Shown here in pieces: positions 43,062-53,575 of a stretch of DNA of 64,000 bases. A program made the translations under genes and the position numbers. Location: NCBI GenBank assembly GCA_012934845.2, contig WNNJ02001329.1, positions 87,947 through 151,946 of the forward strand, written 5' to 3'. Under the pieces are notes generated by a model. That model was not told the origin of the DNA and did not search any database. It saw only the letters and a program-made list of their open reading frames with translations. Source of the stretch: Pomphorhynchus laevis (Eukaryota > Acanthocephala > Palaeacanthocephala > Echinorhynchida > Pomphorhynchidae). Numbering within the stretch: the first letter of the stretch is position 1; the number at the start of each line of letters is the position of its first letter.

Positions 43062-45151
43062 TCAAGTACCCCAGAGGCGCACTTGGGTTTTCCCATTGAT
43101 TGATAGATGCTGAGACCGTTTTAGGGCCCACCTAGTTTTCTTCGGAATACGTTTAAGTCTATCCAGGTTAGCTGTCGCTGACCAGTTCACCGTAACGGTG
43201 AACCCCAGGTATTTTACTCGATTCGTGAATACAGGGAGTGGTTGATTAGTCAAAATGGAGAGAGCGCGGGGAGTGCTAATCTCTTAAGTTTCTTTTTAAT
43301 TGCATGGGCGCCATGAAAAACAACCACCTGCGATTTGCTGGAGTTTAAAATAAGATTGGATGGGGTAACTAATCTTTTAATCTTAAAAAGAAACGGTTGA
43401 TGTCCAAGACTATATCTTTGCACCTGCGTCCAGGCACACCCGTAATAGGGTAGAACTGACGTGCATCAGGGTCGTCTTCATAATAGAATCGCTTGGTGTA
43501 CAGCAGTATCTCCAACCTGTTAACAATTCTCGCAGGCAATCCAAGGGACCTGAGGGGAGAGATAACAAAGGGAATTGAGATGCGGTCAAATGCAGCAGAA
43601 AAGTCAAGGAAAACAACCACAGCAAGTTGATGACTATTCTTCTGACAGAACTAATGCACTTAACCAACCGCTGAATGGACCTAGCGACCTTTGACGAACC
43701 CATGGAAACTTGGTGGGATTAAATTACGCCTACTTAAATGATCGCGGATTTTACGCGCAAGCGCTTTCTCGTAAATGGAGATAATGAAGTTTTGAATCAA
43801 ACAAGCCGCAGGTCTTTAGGACAGGAGACCGGATTTCATTTAGGTAGAAAAATTCTCCGGCTAATGTTGATGCCGGCCACATCGGAAGGAGTGGCTAATA
43901 GCATTGTGACGGGCACTTCACTTCTTTATAAGGCTGTCAAAATCTGACAGACACAAGAAAGAGAAGCGACGGATTTGGAGGTACTCGAGAGGGGCCCCCA
44001 GGAGTTAAGGATATCTGTGACAGATAGGTCCCTACTCTTGAAGTCCCACAATGCGGGATTGGCTAAGGAGATTGAGTGGCTCCATAATTATGTAGGGATA
44101 GCGACTCATATAAAACTATATCAAGACCTATACTATCAATCCGACCCAATGCTCTATCCTTCCAACAGACAAATTTCTCCTTCTTGGATATCTTCCAAAA
44201 GGAAGACTGAGCTGGATTTAGGGAAGCAATGCTTGCCATATCCTTACCTAGTTGAAACTTATACCTAGTGCTCCAATATACATTTGAGAGAGCTTGTCTG
44301 ATAGAAACAGAGAGATTGGAGAGACGCATCACATAAGCTAAGGTCTTGAGTTTTGTCGGAGTGGGACTGTAAATACGACTTTTATAGGTAGTCGAGAGCA
44401 ACGTGGTAGCTTGCGAAGAGAGGTAGGAATTAAAATAGGTCAGACTCTCGTTCCCAATTCGGGAGAAGCGTTGACTAGCTGCCTGAAGGAAAGCCACTCT
44501 GATAGGGTCAAAGTGGAATCTCCTTCAAAGCAACGTATCTTCTTCTAACCGCCAACGAATTAGGTCATGAGAAGTGGTCAGATGTTGGCGCGACTGCTCC
44601 GTGCAGAGGGGTTTCAACAACCACATCTTATAAAGCAGTAGTATGTCGAGGAGATAGTTCGTTGATGTGCAATGAAAGGTGGGGGATGGTGGTTTATGAA
44701 TAAGATAGTCGTTCCTCGCTCTGCAGAGTGCTCCATTAATTCAACGACGAGTTCTGTCGTTGAAATTACCAAGTACCATGTCGTAGCCACTATCCAAAAT
44801 CCTATCCAGGAGGTCATGGTTCTTGTGTATCTCATCTGGACAGATGCAGATATTAACGAGACTGAGGCGTTTTCCGTTCTTACGGAGGGATATAACTAAA
44901 CAAGACAGGGCTGGATAAGAGTAGTTTAGCAGAAGGGAGGATCTTAGAGAGCATTTAACTAAAGTTTGAGGGCCTTGAGAAGAAGAGGAGTGATGTGGGG
45001 TTATGTACGGAGTATAGTGGGAATAAATGTGCTTAGGGATGAATCGAGTAATGTCCTGGGAGAGACGGATAGACCGCGTCTCCTGAAGGACTAGAACATC
45101 TGCATTTCTGCCGGATAGAAGTCTAGGGCAGAAGAACCTCCCGAATTCCAC
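43062..45151 (-). pseudogene. ORF2 of the second I-like LINE, fragmented
   Basis: Endonuclease: ADVLVLQETRSIRL (QET glutamate), LVNICICPDEIHKNHDLLD and VLGNFND (GDFND altered to GNFND). Linker: SNVYWSTRYKFQLGKDM and SSFWKISKKEK, equivalent to YWRARYKWQLE in the first copy. RT palm: VVFLDFSAAFDRISIPFVI and TKRFYYEDDPDARQFYP. RT thumb: RVKYLGFTVTVNWSATANLD. The YxDD box itself is not found; sequence between the palm and the thumb appears lost. Confidence 0.7.
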
Positions 45152-45161
45152 TGAAGAATAT

Positions 45162-46255
45162 TCAGTGAAGGCTCACGAGTACTCTGCATTGCGTTAGATT
45201 AACTGAGTGGGATTGCCTTACATAGACGGAGCAAGGGGCGGAAAGGTCGCCCTTTCCACTACTCGCCCCAACTATGGAAGACACTTGCCCACGGGCATTG
45301 TCTTCATTTCCCATGAGTGCCTTAACTTTACCAGTTTTTGATTTGATCAACTTACCGATTTTCACCGAAGGAACCGTGTGTACTGATGCGTCTCTTTTTT
45401 GAATCGGCAACTGCCGCAGGACCTGGAATTTCCGAGCCTTGAACAATACAGTCAGCTGACTAGCAATAAGAAGTTCCATTTGTTTCAATGTGGATTGCTT
45501 GTTGGTGTCGATAAGTCTTATGATATCTCTGTCTGTCATCCGACCTGCAATAACCCCAACACTCAAAGAATCGACCTTTTTGGGGCAGGAGGAGCAGTGT
45601 CGGGAACGGTATTGTTTAAAGTCAGCATATTTCCTCGACCAGGCGGAATGTGCTCCACCACAATTAAAGCAATTTGGTGGAGAAAGCATTTTTCGCCGGC
45701 TTGCTGGCAATTCGTCGAACCGCAAATATCACACAACTAGCCTTGTCACATCCAGAGCACCAGTGGCCACGTTTATGACACGAGTTGCGGTGGGGATAAG
45801 TTACGTTATTGGTGCTAACGTGTATAAACTTCAAGTTATACCCTAGAGAGGGATTAAAGGCAGCTTTTGATAGTCTTAGCTGAATCAATTGAGGACGAAA
45901 CGAAAACGATCCTGATAGGAAGACACTTCCTCCCCATCACAGACCTGAAGTTTGTTACTTTAAATAATTTTTCCAAGGACTCTATGTCCTTCTCCTCTAA
46001 GTGGGGAGAAATGTTAGAGATCTCAAGGTATGCTTGAATAGGTTTGATAAGTAGTTTACCAAGGTGTGATAATACATTGTTGAAATAAGCTTCATATTCC
46101 TTCACCAAGTCGCCCGAAACGAAGGAAATTTTAATATATGCTTCATAGAATCTTGCAGAATTAAAGAGAACTCTGTTAGTGTATTTTTCTGCAAATTTAC
46201 GAAAAATGTTGAACAGATTATGACGCTCTAACGGTACAGATAACTTTATGATCAA
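45162..46255 (-). pseudogene. ORF1 of the second I-like LINE
   Basis: The N-terminal frame (46,255-45,854) has KISFVSGDLVKEYEAYF and YLEISNISPHLEEKDIESLE, RNA-binding-like. Then come cysteine-histidine groups: SCHKRGHWCSGCDKASC (45,888-45,664) and CFNCGGAHSAWSRKY with HCSSC (45,725 on). The C-terminal part is charged. Frame breaks between parts. Confidence 0.65.
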
Positions 46256-46539
46256 CAGGTTTTTTAGTTTAGGAATAGGGGGAATGTTCCCCTATTACTT
46301 CATTTGCTGCGGAAGGTAACAAAGCACTTACCTCGACTATATTATTAGAAGAAGTTACCTTGATCTTGCTTGCATGATCAGCGATTTTTGCTTAAAATTG
46401 CATACTTATGTGATTGTTTGATAGCTCCAATGCTTCACTTTTCACCATAAAAAAGTATTGCTCGATAAAACAGTTAGACCACGATCAATATCGCAGGTCA
46501 AGCCCGGCAAAAGATAAAGAAACAGCGAAATGCTTGCTG

Positions 46540-47090
46540 GAATCAGGTACCGGTATGGTTCAAAATATTAGCGTATATGAATGAGCAGATTATTCCACGA
46601 AAGAGGAGCATCCACAAGGAAGGATCAGAAGCCAAAGGAAGTATAAAAGTTTGGAACATGTAAATAAGGGAATTACCAAAACGCAAAGAACAGTAAACAT
46701 GACGAGAATTATCAAGAAAAGGAAGGTTAATAAAGGAAGGGTTATGAAAAATTACGAGAAGGAAAGTAATGGTAAAAATACTAGTGGATTTAGGTGAGTT
46801 GGAAAATAAACTAAGACAGTAATGAAGTCTTGAGAAATGGAAATTGATCAATCCACTAATTTGATTGAGGTTGCGAAGAATCGAAGTAAAGGAGCGTACT
46901 TTATCTCGAACGAAATATTTAAGTGAAAGTCAGTTGCCGAAATGGAAGCCTAGGAAAACGAGATTATCAACGAAGGAAAGAACGAGGAGCGTTCGTCAGA
47001 GTAGGTTCAAGAATGGAATTATACGATGCGAAGTTAGGTGTTAATGTGAGGGAAACTTCAAAAACAGTATCCGTCTGAGTAGTCGTGTGT
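46540..47090 (-). mobile_element. CR1/L2-like LINE fragment, RT end, internally deleted
   Basis: The minus frame 46,851-46,543 reads RLHYCLSLFSNSPKSTSIFT, then HNPSFINLPFLDNSR, as in the copy at 60,355-61,690. About 45 residues between these blocks are missing. Upstream text includes RLSLK-like and RDKVRSF. Decayed copy. Confidence 0.7.
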
Positions 47091-47095
47091 GAGAC

Positions 47096-47555
47096 AGAAG
47101 CGGATAAGCAGGATAGCTGATGAATAAAAACCACATGTAAACGGTTTATGTTGATACACTAAGCGGTCGGGTATATCAAGTCGAACAAGAGTCCATACGT
47201 CACAGTCTTTAAAATCCCATTCAACTTCCAAACTGGTATAACCATTTACGCATTCCGATATGGAAGACGCGTGATCCGGAATGGATAGGATATCAGATCC
47301 TCTCCGTTTAGAAGCGATCCCCTCCGATCAGAAGCGGATGAGCAGAATAGCTGTAAAAGTTGTACTGATGAACAAAAAGCACATGTAAACGGTTTACGTT
47401 GATACACTGAGTGGTCGGATATTTTAACTCAAACAACTTTTTATACGTCCTAGCCTTTACAATCACATGCAGCTGCCAAACATGTATAACCATATACGTA
47501 TTCTGATATGGAAGATGGGTGATTAGGACGGATAGGATCTTTGATCAAGATTTTT
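47096..47555. repeat. Tandem duplication, two units of about 233 bp
   Basis: Units start at about 47,096 and 47,329. Shared blocks include cacatgtaaacggttta, gttgatacact, gtataacca and gatatggaaga. Divergence is considerable, so it is old. No coding pattern. Confidence 0.8.
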
Positions 47556-47607
47556 AAACATGATCTTTAAACATGATTTTTTATTAAGCTTTTAAAGATC
47601 CAAAAAA

Positions 47608-47850
47608 TCGTCGTTCGTTGGATCGCTCATTGAATCGTTCGTTGGATCGTTAATTTGATCGTTCGTTGGATCGTTCGTTGGAAGTTTGTTGGATCTTTCA
47701 TTAGATCGTTCGTTGGAAGTTTGTTGGATCTTTCATTAGATCGTTCGTTAGATCGCTAGATCGTTCGTGGGATCGCTATATCATTCGTTGGATCGTTAGA
47801 TTATTCGTAAGATCGTTGGATCGGTCATTGGATTGTTAGATCGTTTGAAA
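47608..47850. repeat. Minisatellite of GGATCGTTCGTT-like units
   Basis: About twenty degenerate 10-14-bp units based on gatcgttcgttg, with a higher-order repeat in which ttggaagtttgttggatctt recurs twice. Confidence 0.85.
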
Positions 47851-47869
47851 TTAGTTGAATAATTAGAAC

Positions 47870-48000
47870 TTTAAACTTAAAATAGAAGAAAGAGATGAAA
47901 TTAATAGTCTTTTAAGCTTTTTCTTTGTTGATGGTGCCATTAAGGACAACCACCTGCGATTTGGACGAGTTGTAACTCGATTTTGACGAGTTGTAGCTTC
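47870..48000 (-). mobile_element. I-like LINE fragment
   Basis: Contains accaccTGCGATTTG text like 43,316-43,340 and on the minus strand SKSQVVV-like coding next to a lysine run, matching the RT region of the copy at 42,840-46,300. Confidence 0.5.
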
Positions 48001-48496
48001 ATTGGCATTGTGTCGGTATTTGTTAAGGTAAATAGTTTCGAAGGTGTGATTTGTCGCCATTGTGTTGGTTGAGCGTAAACAATATACAAAGGGTATTTTA
48101 GCGAATTTTTGATAGATAAAAATAATATTTTACGCTCTTATTTTTATTGCTTAAATTAACAGGCGTCATGAATGGACTTAGTTACTGTAGAGGCTATCAA
48201 AGCATGATAGACATTATCACATCTGCACATCCTGATCACAGCGATATGATATTCAGAGCACATACTCTGGTACGGAAAAAATGCGATAATCTTAATCTAC
48301 AAAAAGCATGATAGCCATGGATACAAAAACTTCCATGATATATGTTTGCTGTCGATAGTATGAAATATGTTTATGAAAATTAATCAAACACGACTCCAAG
48401 AATTTAGAGAACACAACCAGTGAAGAACAAACAGGGTTTATACTAGGCCGATGATGCACCGATCAGATCTCCTCACTTCGCCAATTGACGTAAGAT
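48001..48496. other. Spacer, with a possible LINE RT trace
   Basis: Near 48,395-48,485 on + the peptide TTSEEQTGFILGR, a stop, then CTDQISSLRQLT resembles the LINE RT block EEQAGFRxGRSCTDQI. The rest shows nothing. Confidence 0.35.
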
Positions 48497-48557
48497 ATAG
48501 GATTTATTTTTACGTATCAAATGCGTGCCGGCGTACGCTTACATGACCACGAAAACA
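48497..48557 (-). mobile_element. CR1/L2-like LINE 3' tail stub
   Basis: Reverse complement of the conserved 3' tail of this LINE family (TCATGTAAGCG, a short hairpin, CGCATTTG and AAATAAATCC), cut off exactly where the plus-strand copy begins. Confidence 0.75.
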
Positions 48558-48564
48558 AACTACG

Positions 48565-49558
48565 ACCGACACCAACTGTGCTCAACTACAAGTACAGTGC
48601 TCGACACACGACTGCAGCGTCTGGACTACAATCGCATGCGACAACAGTAAGTCTAAAGAAGATTTCCTATGTGGTTTCTGTGCCAACAAACTCATACGCG
48701 GCCTCTCCAATAAAAACATATCAACCTCCAACGTGTCCACTCAAACCACCCTAGTCGTTTCTGATGCCCTTTGTCAACCCACTGATCCTGTCACCACATG
48801 CAGTTCTAATCTTATGTATTCACTCCCCATCATCCCCTGTCTCTTGTCTTCTGTCTCGTTCTTAAATAACCTACATTCCTCAATCAAAATCATATCCACC
48901 AACCTCCACAATCCTTCAACTCATAACCTTTCCTCAGATCGCTCACCACGCTCTATATTATCCAAATCCTCGTTGTCTTCCGCTGTCAAACCTACTCCCT
49001 TGATATGCTCCACTCCCAGCTCTCCTATCGTGATCTCACCAACTCATGTTACTCGTCCTCCTTTACGGAAACGCTTTCCTTCTAGCGATCGTTGCATCAT
49101 TGTCACTGATATCAATCCTTTCATACCTTATCTTCACAAGCACGTCTCGACCACGATGTTTCCGCATTCAGATCCATCCTTTCGTATCTTGTTCCTGCGG
49201 ATAAACCATCCTTTTTCAACAACATCTCTCATGTTGCATTCATCCGCCTAAACAAATCTTCTCAATCTAATCAATCCCGGCCCCCTCTTCTAATAATTGT
49301 TTTCAAGCATCGTTCTCACGCATCTTCTGTCCTCTCCCAACGATTCAAACTCATGTCCTCTTCAGCCTCTCGCATTTTCTCCGATCGCACCCACTTCGAA
49401 ATTGCTCAACTCTCATCTGCCTGCATCGAAAAACGCAGTCGAGAGGAAAACGGCGAAACATCTATCTCCATCCGAAACATCGACGGAAATTTTCAAGTTG
49501 TCCGCACCCGGCCAAAAATTCGATGGCGCTCCATCTCCGCTATGTGTATTCTCCACTA
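48565..49558 (+). pseudogene. ORF1 of the CR1/L2-like LINE, with PHD-like finger
   Basis: In one frame (about 48,575-48,700) the text NCAQLQVQCSTHDCSVW, ending IAC, then EDFLCGFCANK fits the cysteine spacing of a PHD finger. PHD fingers are known in some CR1-type ORF1 proteins. Downstream frames carry PPLRKRFPSSDRCIIVTDIN and, after frame changes, HFEIAQLSSACIEKRSREEN, GETSISIRNIDGNFQVV: an RNA-binding module and C-terminal domain like those of LINE ORF1 proteins. At least two frame shifts. Confidence 0.6.
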
Positions 49559-50570
49559 ACCCCTATCACCACCACACACGGTTTCCGCCTCGACCTCCTC
49601 AACACTAGATCTATTCTAAATAAATCCGATCTCATCCTCAACTTATTCTCCAAGCAATCCATCGATCTCTTCTGCATCACCGAATCCTGGCACTCCGATT
49701 CTGACGACCTCACCATCCAGCGTTTGCTCTCTGCCAGTTGCGCTCTAGTCGAATACGCTCGCCCTCTCAGCAAATCCCCTTCTAAATTCTCTAATCATGG
49801 CGGCATTGTCGCATTCGCCCGTCACCCCGCGTCTATTCGCAAAATCACTTTCCCTTTCAGTCCTCGCTCTTTTGAACTGCTCACTTGTCATTATTTTAAC
49901 CCGATCGCTCTAGATTTCGCTATTGTATACCATCCTGGTTCATCTGCTCCACCTTCTTATTTTTTACCGAACTCGCTGACCCTCTGAATCATTGTTCTTT
50001 GTCATTCATCCCTTCAATCGCTCTTGGCGACTTCAAAATTTGCATCGACCGCCCCTCCTCCACCGAGTCCATCCAAATTATCAACATTCTATCCAACACT
50101 TACTACAAACCCATCTCCACTGCCCACATATATCCTTAGCGGGGCACTCGACATCATCGCTGTCCCCGATCATTAAGCTGCCTACACCTCACTGTTCATC
50201 TTCGATCCTGGTCTATCCGATCACTTTCTCGTCACCCTTGATCTCACTCACAATCACACCCCTCACACACCTACAATCCTACGTCGCACTTGGAGAAATC
50301 TTGACCTCTCACTTCTCCGCTCTGCCTTACTCAAATCGTCTCTATCCTATCCAAAAATAGCATATTCCTCTACTCACGATCTCACCTTTCTTTTCGACTC
50401 TGAACTCACATCCACAATCGATCTTCTCTTGCCCTTCAAGCCTCACCCACACCGTCGCTTGCACCGTAACCAATGGTTTGACATACAATGGCTACTCCCA
50501 AAGCGTCAACTTCGTCATGCTTTTCGAGTCTATCACCGCTCTCTCAGACATGATTTCCGCCCGTCGTTTC
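49523..50570 (+). pseudogene. APE-type endonuclease of the CR1/L2-like LINE
   Basis: The frame at 49,523-49,987 reads FRLDLLNTRSILNKSDLILN, DLFCITESWHSDSDD (the ITE glutamate is the metal ligand) and GGIVAFARHPAS. Later frames hold FKICIDRP-like (LGDFKI) and SDHFLVT (SDH motif) text up to about 50,270. The frame shifts after about 49,985. A linker follows, then the element runs into the second ORF1. Confidence 0.7.
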
Positions 50571-50584
50571 TTATGTCCTTTCTC

Positions 50585-51385
50585 CGCCCACCAACCATGC
50601 CACCATATACACTTCCTATTCCATGTCATCTTCACTCCCCGACACCCCGTCCCGCCCTTCCCGTCTCGTTTCTCAATAACTTGCACCCATCAATCCAAAT
50701 TACATCAACCAACCACCACGATCCTTCCAAAATAACATTACCTCACATCGTTTGCCTCCCTATTTATTATCATTATCCTCTATGTCTACCGTCGTAAAAC
50801 CAGCTCACTCCAAATCCTCAACTGACAGCTCTCCTATCGTGATCTCATCCATTTACGTCACTCGTCTTCCTTTACGGAAACACTTTCCTTCTCGCGATCG
50901 TTACGTCATCGTCACTAATATCGCTCCTTCCACCTCCTTATCTTCACAAGCACGTCACGACTACGATGTGTCCGCCTTCATATCCATCCTCTCGTCTCTA
51001 GTTCCAGCGGATAAACCATCATTTTTCAAGGACATCTCTCCTGTCGCATTCATCAGTCTAAACAAATCTTCTCAATCTAATCCTTCTAAGCCCCTCTCCT
51101 AAAAATCGTTTTCAAGCATCACTCTCACGCGTCCTCTGTCCTCTCTCAACGATTAAAACTCATGTAATTTTCAACCACTCGAATTTTTCCCATCGAACCT
51201 CTTCTAAAATCGCTTAACTCTCTTCTTCCCGCATCTAAAAACGCTGTCGCGAGGAAAACGGCGAAACATCTCTACCCATAAGAAACAAACACGAAAATTT
51301 TCAAGCTGTCCACACACGCCCCAAAATATGATGGCGCTCCATCTCACCTATGTGTCTACCCCGCTAGACCCTTACACCAATGCCT
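50585..51385 (+). pseudogene. Second, partial ORF1 copy inside the same LINE
   Basis: Aligns with 48,815-49,580: SFLNNLHPSIQITSTN, SSPIVISSIYVTRLPLRKHF, RDRYVIVTNIAPSTSLSSQA, SFFKDISPVAFISLNKSSQS. The shared flank cttttcgagtctatcac occurs both before it (50,521) and after it (51,411). This copy lacks the PHD part and the endonuclease. Confidence 0.75.
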
Positions 51386-51441
51386 ACGCTCAAAGCGTTG
51401 ACTCCGCCTAGCTTTTCGAGTCTATCACAGCTCTCTCAGAC

Positions 51442-53025
51442 GTGATTTCCGCTCGATCACTCCGTCTTCTCGTGATTCATATCTTGCTCTTCGCCGGTAT
51501 CATCTCAACCTACTACTTACCAAATGCAGCTCCTTCTGGCAGCATAAAATCATCACTTCATTCAACTCTAAGACTCTATGACATACTTTTAACTCAATCC
51601 ATGCTCGCTCCTCTTCGCCGTGCGACATCAATCCCCATGATTATTCGTAATTTCTCCAGACCAAAGTTTCCACGTTGCTATCTCACATCCCGGTCTCCAT
51701 CCTATCCCACTCTGGCCCACCTAGCCTCATTCCACCCTGATCTCTTTCATCTTCTCCTTGTCTCATCTTCCGAAGTCTCATATATTCTCATGTCCTTGCC
51801 CAGCAAAACCTCACCTGCCAATCCCCTACATACCCACATACTTAAATCAATATGCCCATCGATATCCCTTTTTCTCACAACCTTGTTAAAGTCGTCCATC
51901 CGCAGTCGTATCTTCCCTTCACACTGGAAATTCGCAATCGTTCGTCCCATACTAAAGAAACAATCGCTCGACCCCACCCTTCCTTTTAGCTATCGCCCCA
52001 TTTCACTACTCCCTACTCTTTATAAGCTCTTAGAACGCCTCATCTTAATACAGGTCAACACTTATCTGTCGTCATCCAATCTGTACCCTCCTTTCCAATC
52101 CGCTTTCCGCTCTAATCACTCCACAGAAATCGCATGCATAAAAGTGTACAACGACTTACTCATTTCTCAAGACAAGGCTCTATATAGTGTTCTCATCTCC
52201 CTCGACCTCTCCTCCGCATTCGACATTGTCGACCACTCCGTCCTCCTTTCTCGCCTTCGTTATGATTACGGCTTTTCTTCCTCCTCCGTAGCATGGTTCG
52301 CCTCATATCTATCCGACCGTTCCTTTCGCGTCTGTTCTAATTCATCATCCTCCCCTCCCATCCCTATTTTTTGCGGGGTCCCACAAGGTTCAGTCCTAGG
52401 TCCCCTGCTTTTCTCTCTTCTGCTTGGCGATCTCTCTCCGTTTATCAAACCTTACTCCTTTAACGTCATGCAATACGCCGATGACATTCTAATCTATGCT
52501 CATGCACCCGCACATCGCATACACGATATCGGCATTTCTGCCTCCAACTGTCTTTCTTCTATCTACAAACGTCTCTCCAATCTCCATCTCGTTCTAAACC
52601 CCAAAAAGTCCAAAATAATGTGGATCCTACCCCGTAAACCAAACATATCTCCTCCCATTGTATATTTTGCCTCATCGATCATCCCCATAGTCCACAATCT
52701 CACTTTCTTAGGCTTCCATTTCAATGATCACCTTTCCCTTAAACCCTTCGTCCGTGACAAGGTCCGCTCATCTAACTTAATTCTCCGTGACATCCGCCGT
52801 ATCCGCCCCCTTATCGACTTCCGTTCTTGTATGTCTCTTCTTTCATCGCTTCTTTTCCCTAAAATCGATTACTGCCTTAGCCTTTTCGCCAATTCTCCAA
52901 AATCCATCATCCTAACCCTACAACGAATAATCAACACCGCCGTTCGAGTGCTCTTTCGTCTCCGTCGCTTCGACCACACATCCACATATTTTGCCCAACT
53001 CATAAAAATGACGTTTATTTTAAAT

Positions 53026-53056
<31 letters not shown>

Positions 53057-53109
53057 ACTTGATTAAAATTATAGAAAATCTAAAAACAATTATTAATTTT
53101 ATTATTTAA
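51442..53109 (+). CDS. CR1/L2-like reverse transcriptase, open for 555 codons
   Basis: Linker (residues 1-170), then fingers LPFSYRPISLLPTLYKLLER, HSTEIACIKVYNDLL, palm VLISLDLSSAFDIVDHSVLL, CGVPQGSVLGPLLFSLLLGD, the catalytic MQYADDILIYAHA, LVLNPKKSKIMW, LTFLGFHFNDHLSLKPF and the thumb SSLLFPKIDYCLSLFANSPK. Both catalytic aspartates are present. After FDHTSTYFAQL (about 53,006) the frame runs into the AT-rich insertion and ends in low-complexity Phe/Ile text, so the natural C-terminus lies beyond it. The listed start is arbitrary. Confidence 0.8.
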
Positions 53110-53193
53110 TTATTAAATTTTGATTTAGCATTATTATGTTTTGTTTATTTTATAATTATATAACAATACGTATACTCAGTTAGCTGATTTAAT
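53007..53193. repeat. AT-rich insertion in the RT end
   Basis: 187 bp, nearly all A and T, interrupt text that elsewhere reads CAACTCTC then TGGTCCACC (compare 58,850-58,870 on the other strand). The flanks share ctc, so a very short duplication is possible. Its end, acaatacgtatactcagtta, resembles 27,375-27,395. Class unknown. Confidence 0.7.
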
Positions 53194-53497
53194 CTCTTGG
53201 CCCACCATCCACATCCGCATCAAACTCCGCCTTCTTCTCGTTACCTTTCGTCTCATCGCTGTCGGCTCCCCATCGTTCATCAACCTTCCTTTCTTAGACG
53301 ATACTCGCCCCACCTCGCTATCGCTTCGTTCCTGTCATACCCTCTTACTCCACGTTCCTAATTACTCCAACAACTACGGTCTCCGATCCTTCCTTGTCGC
53401 CGCCTCACTCGCCTGGAATCAACTCCCTCTCGAAGTCCGCCGCGCTCCCTCCTTTATCACATTCAAACACCTCCTCCGTTCACACCTCGACACATGA
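53194..53497 (+). pseudogene. RT C-terminal end of the CR1/L2-like LINE after the insertion
   Basis: Reads WPTIHIRIKLRLLLVTFRLI, GSPSFINLPFLDDTR, LLLHVPNYSNNYGLRSFLVA and LEVRRAPSFITFKHLLRSHL, collinear with the minus-strand copy at 58,565-58,921. The stop codon at about 53,495 is followed by the 3' tail. Confidence 0.75.
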
Positions 53498-53575
53498 TTT
53501 ACATTTTTGTTTTGTTGTGGTCATGTAAGCGTGCGCTGGCACGCATTTGCCACGTTAAAATAAATCCTTTTTTTC

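Larger units (their letters stand above)
42840..46300 (-). mobile_element. I/Jockey-like LINE, second copy, with its 3' end
   Basis: Same organisation as 14,910-18,900: ORF1 at about 46,255-45,162, endonuclease 45,151-44,741, linker 44,497-44,063, RT 43,703-43,062, and a 3' region at about 42,960-42,840. The 3' region recurs on + at 62,840-62,962 (ggaggc-tcagatc, ccaatccaacacgccg on the other strand), marking the family end. Frame breaks in every part; the region from the catalytic box into the palm is shortened. Confidence 0.75.
48558..53575 (+). mobile_element. CR1/L2-like LINE, near full length but with a duplicated ORF1 segment
   Basis: On +: ORF1 with a PHD-like finger (48,565-49,558), APE endonuclease (49,523-50,350), EN-RT linker to about 50,575, a second partial ORF1 (50,585-51,385), linker again and RT (51,411-53,006). 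A 187-bp AT-rich insertion (53,007-53,193), the RT C-terminus and the 3' tail (to 53,575) follow. The tail TCATGTAAGCGTGCGCTGGC with its short hairpin and AAATAAATCC is shared with other copies. The coding strand is strikingly C-rich. Confidence 0.8.

Noticed and set aside
46543-46851. Minus frame as a membrane protein gene
   Set aside because: Hydrophobic only because it is a deleted CR1-like RT end.
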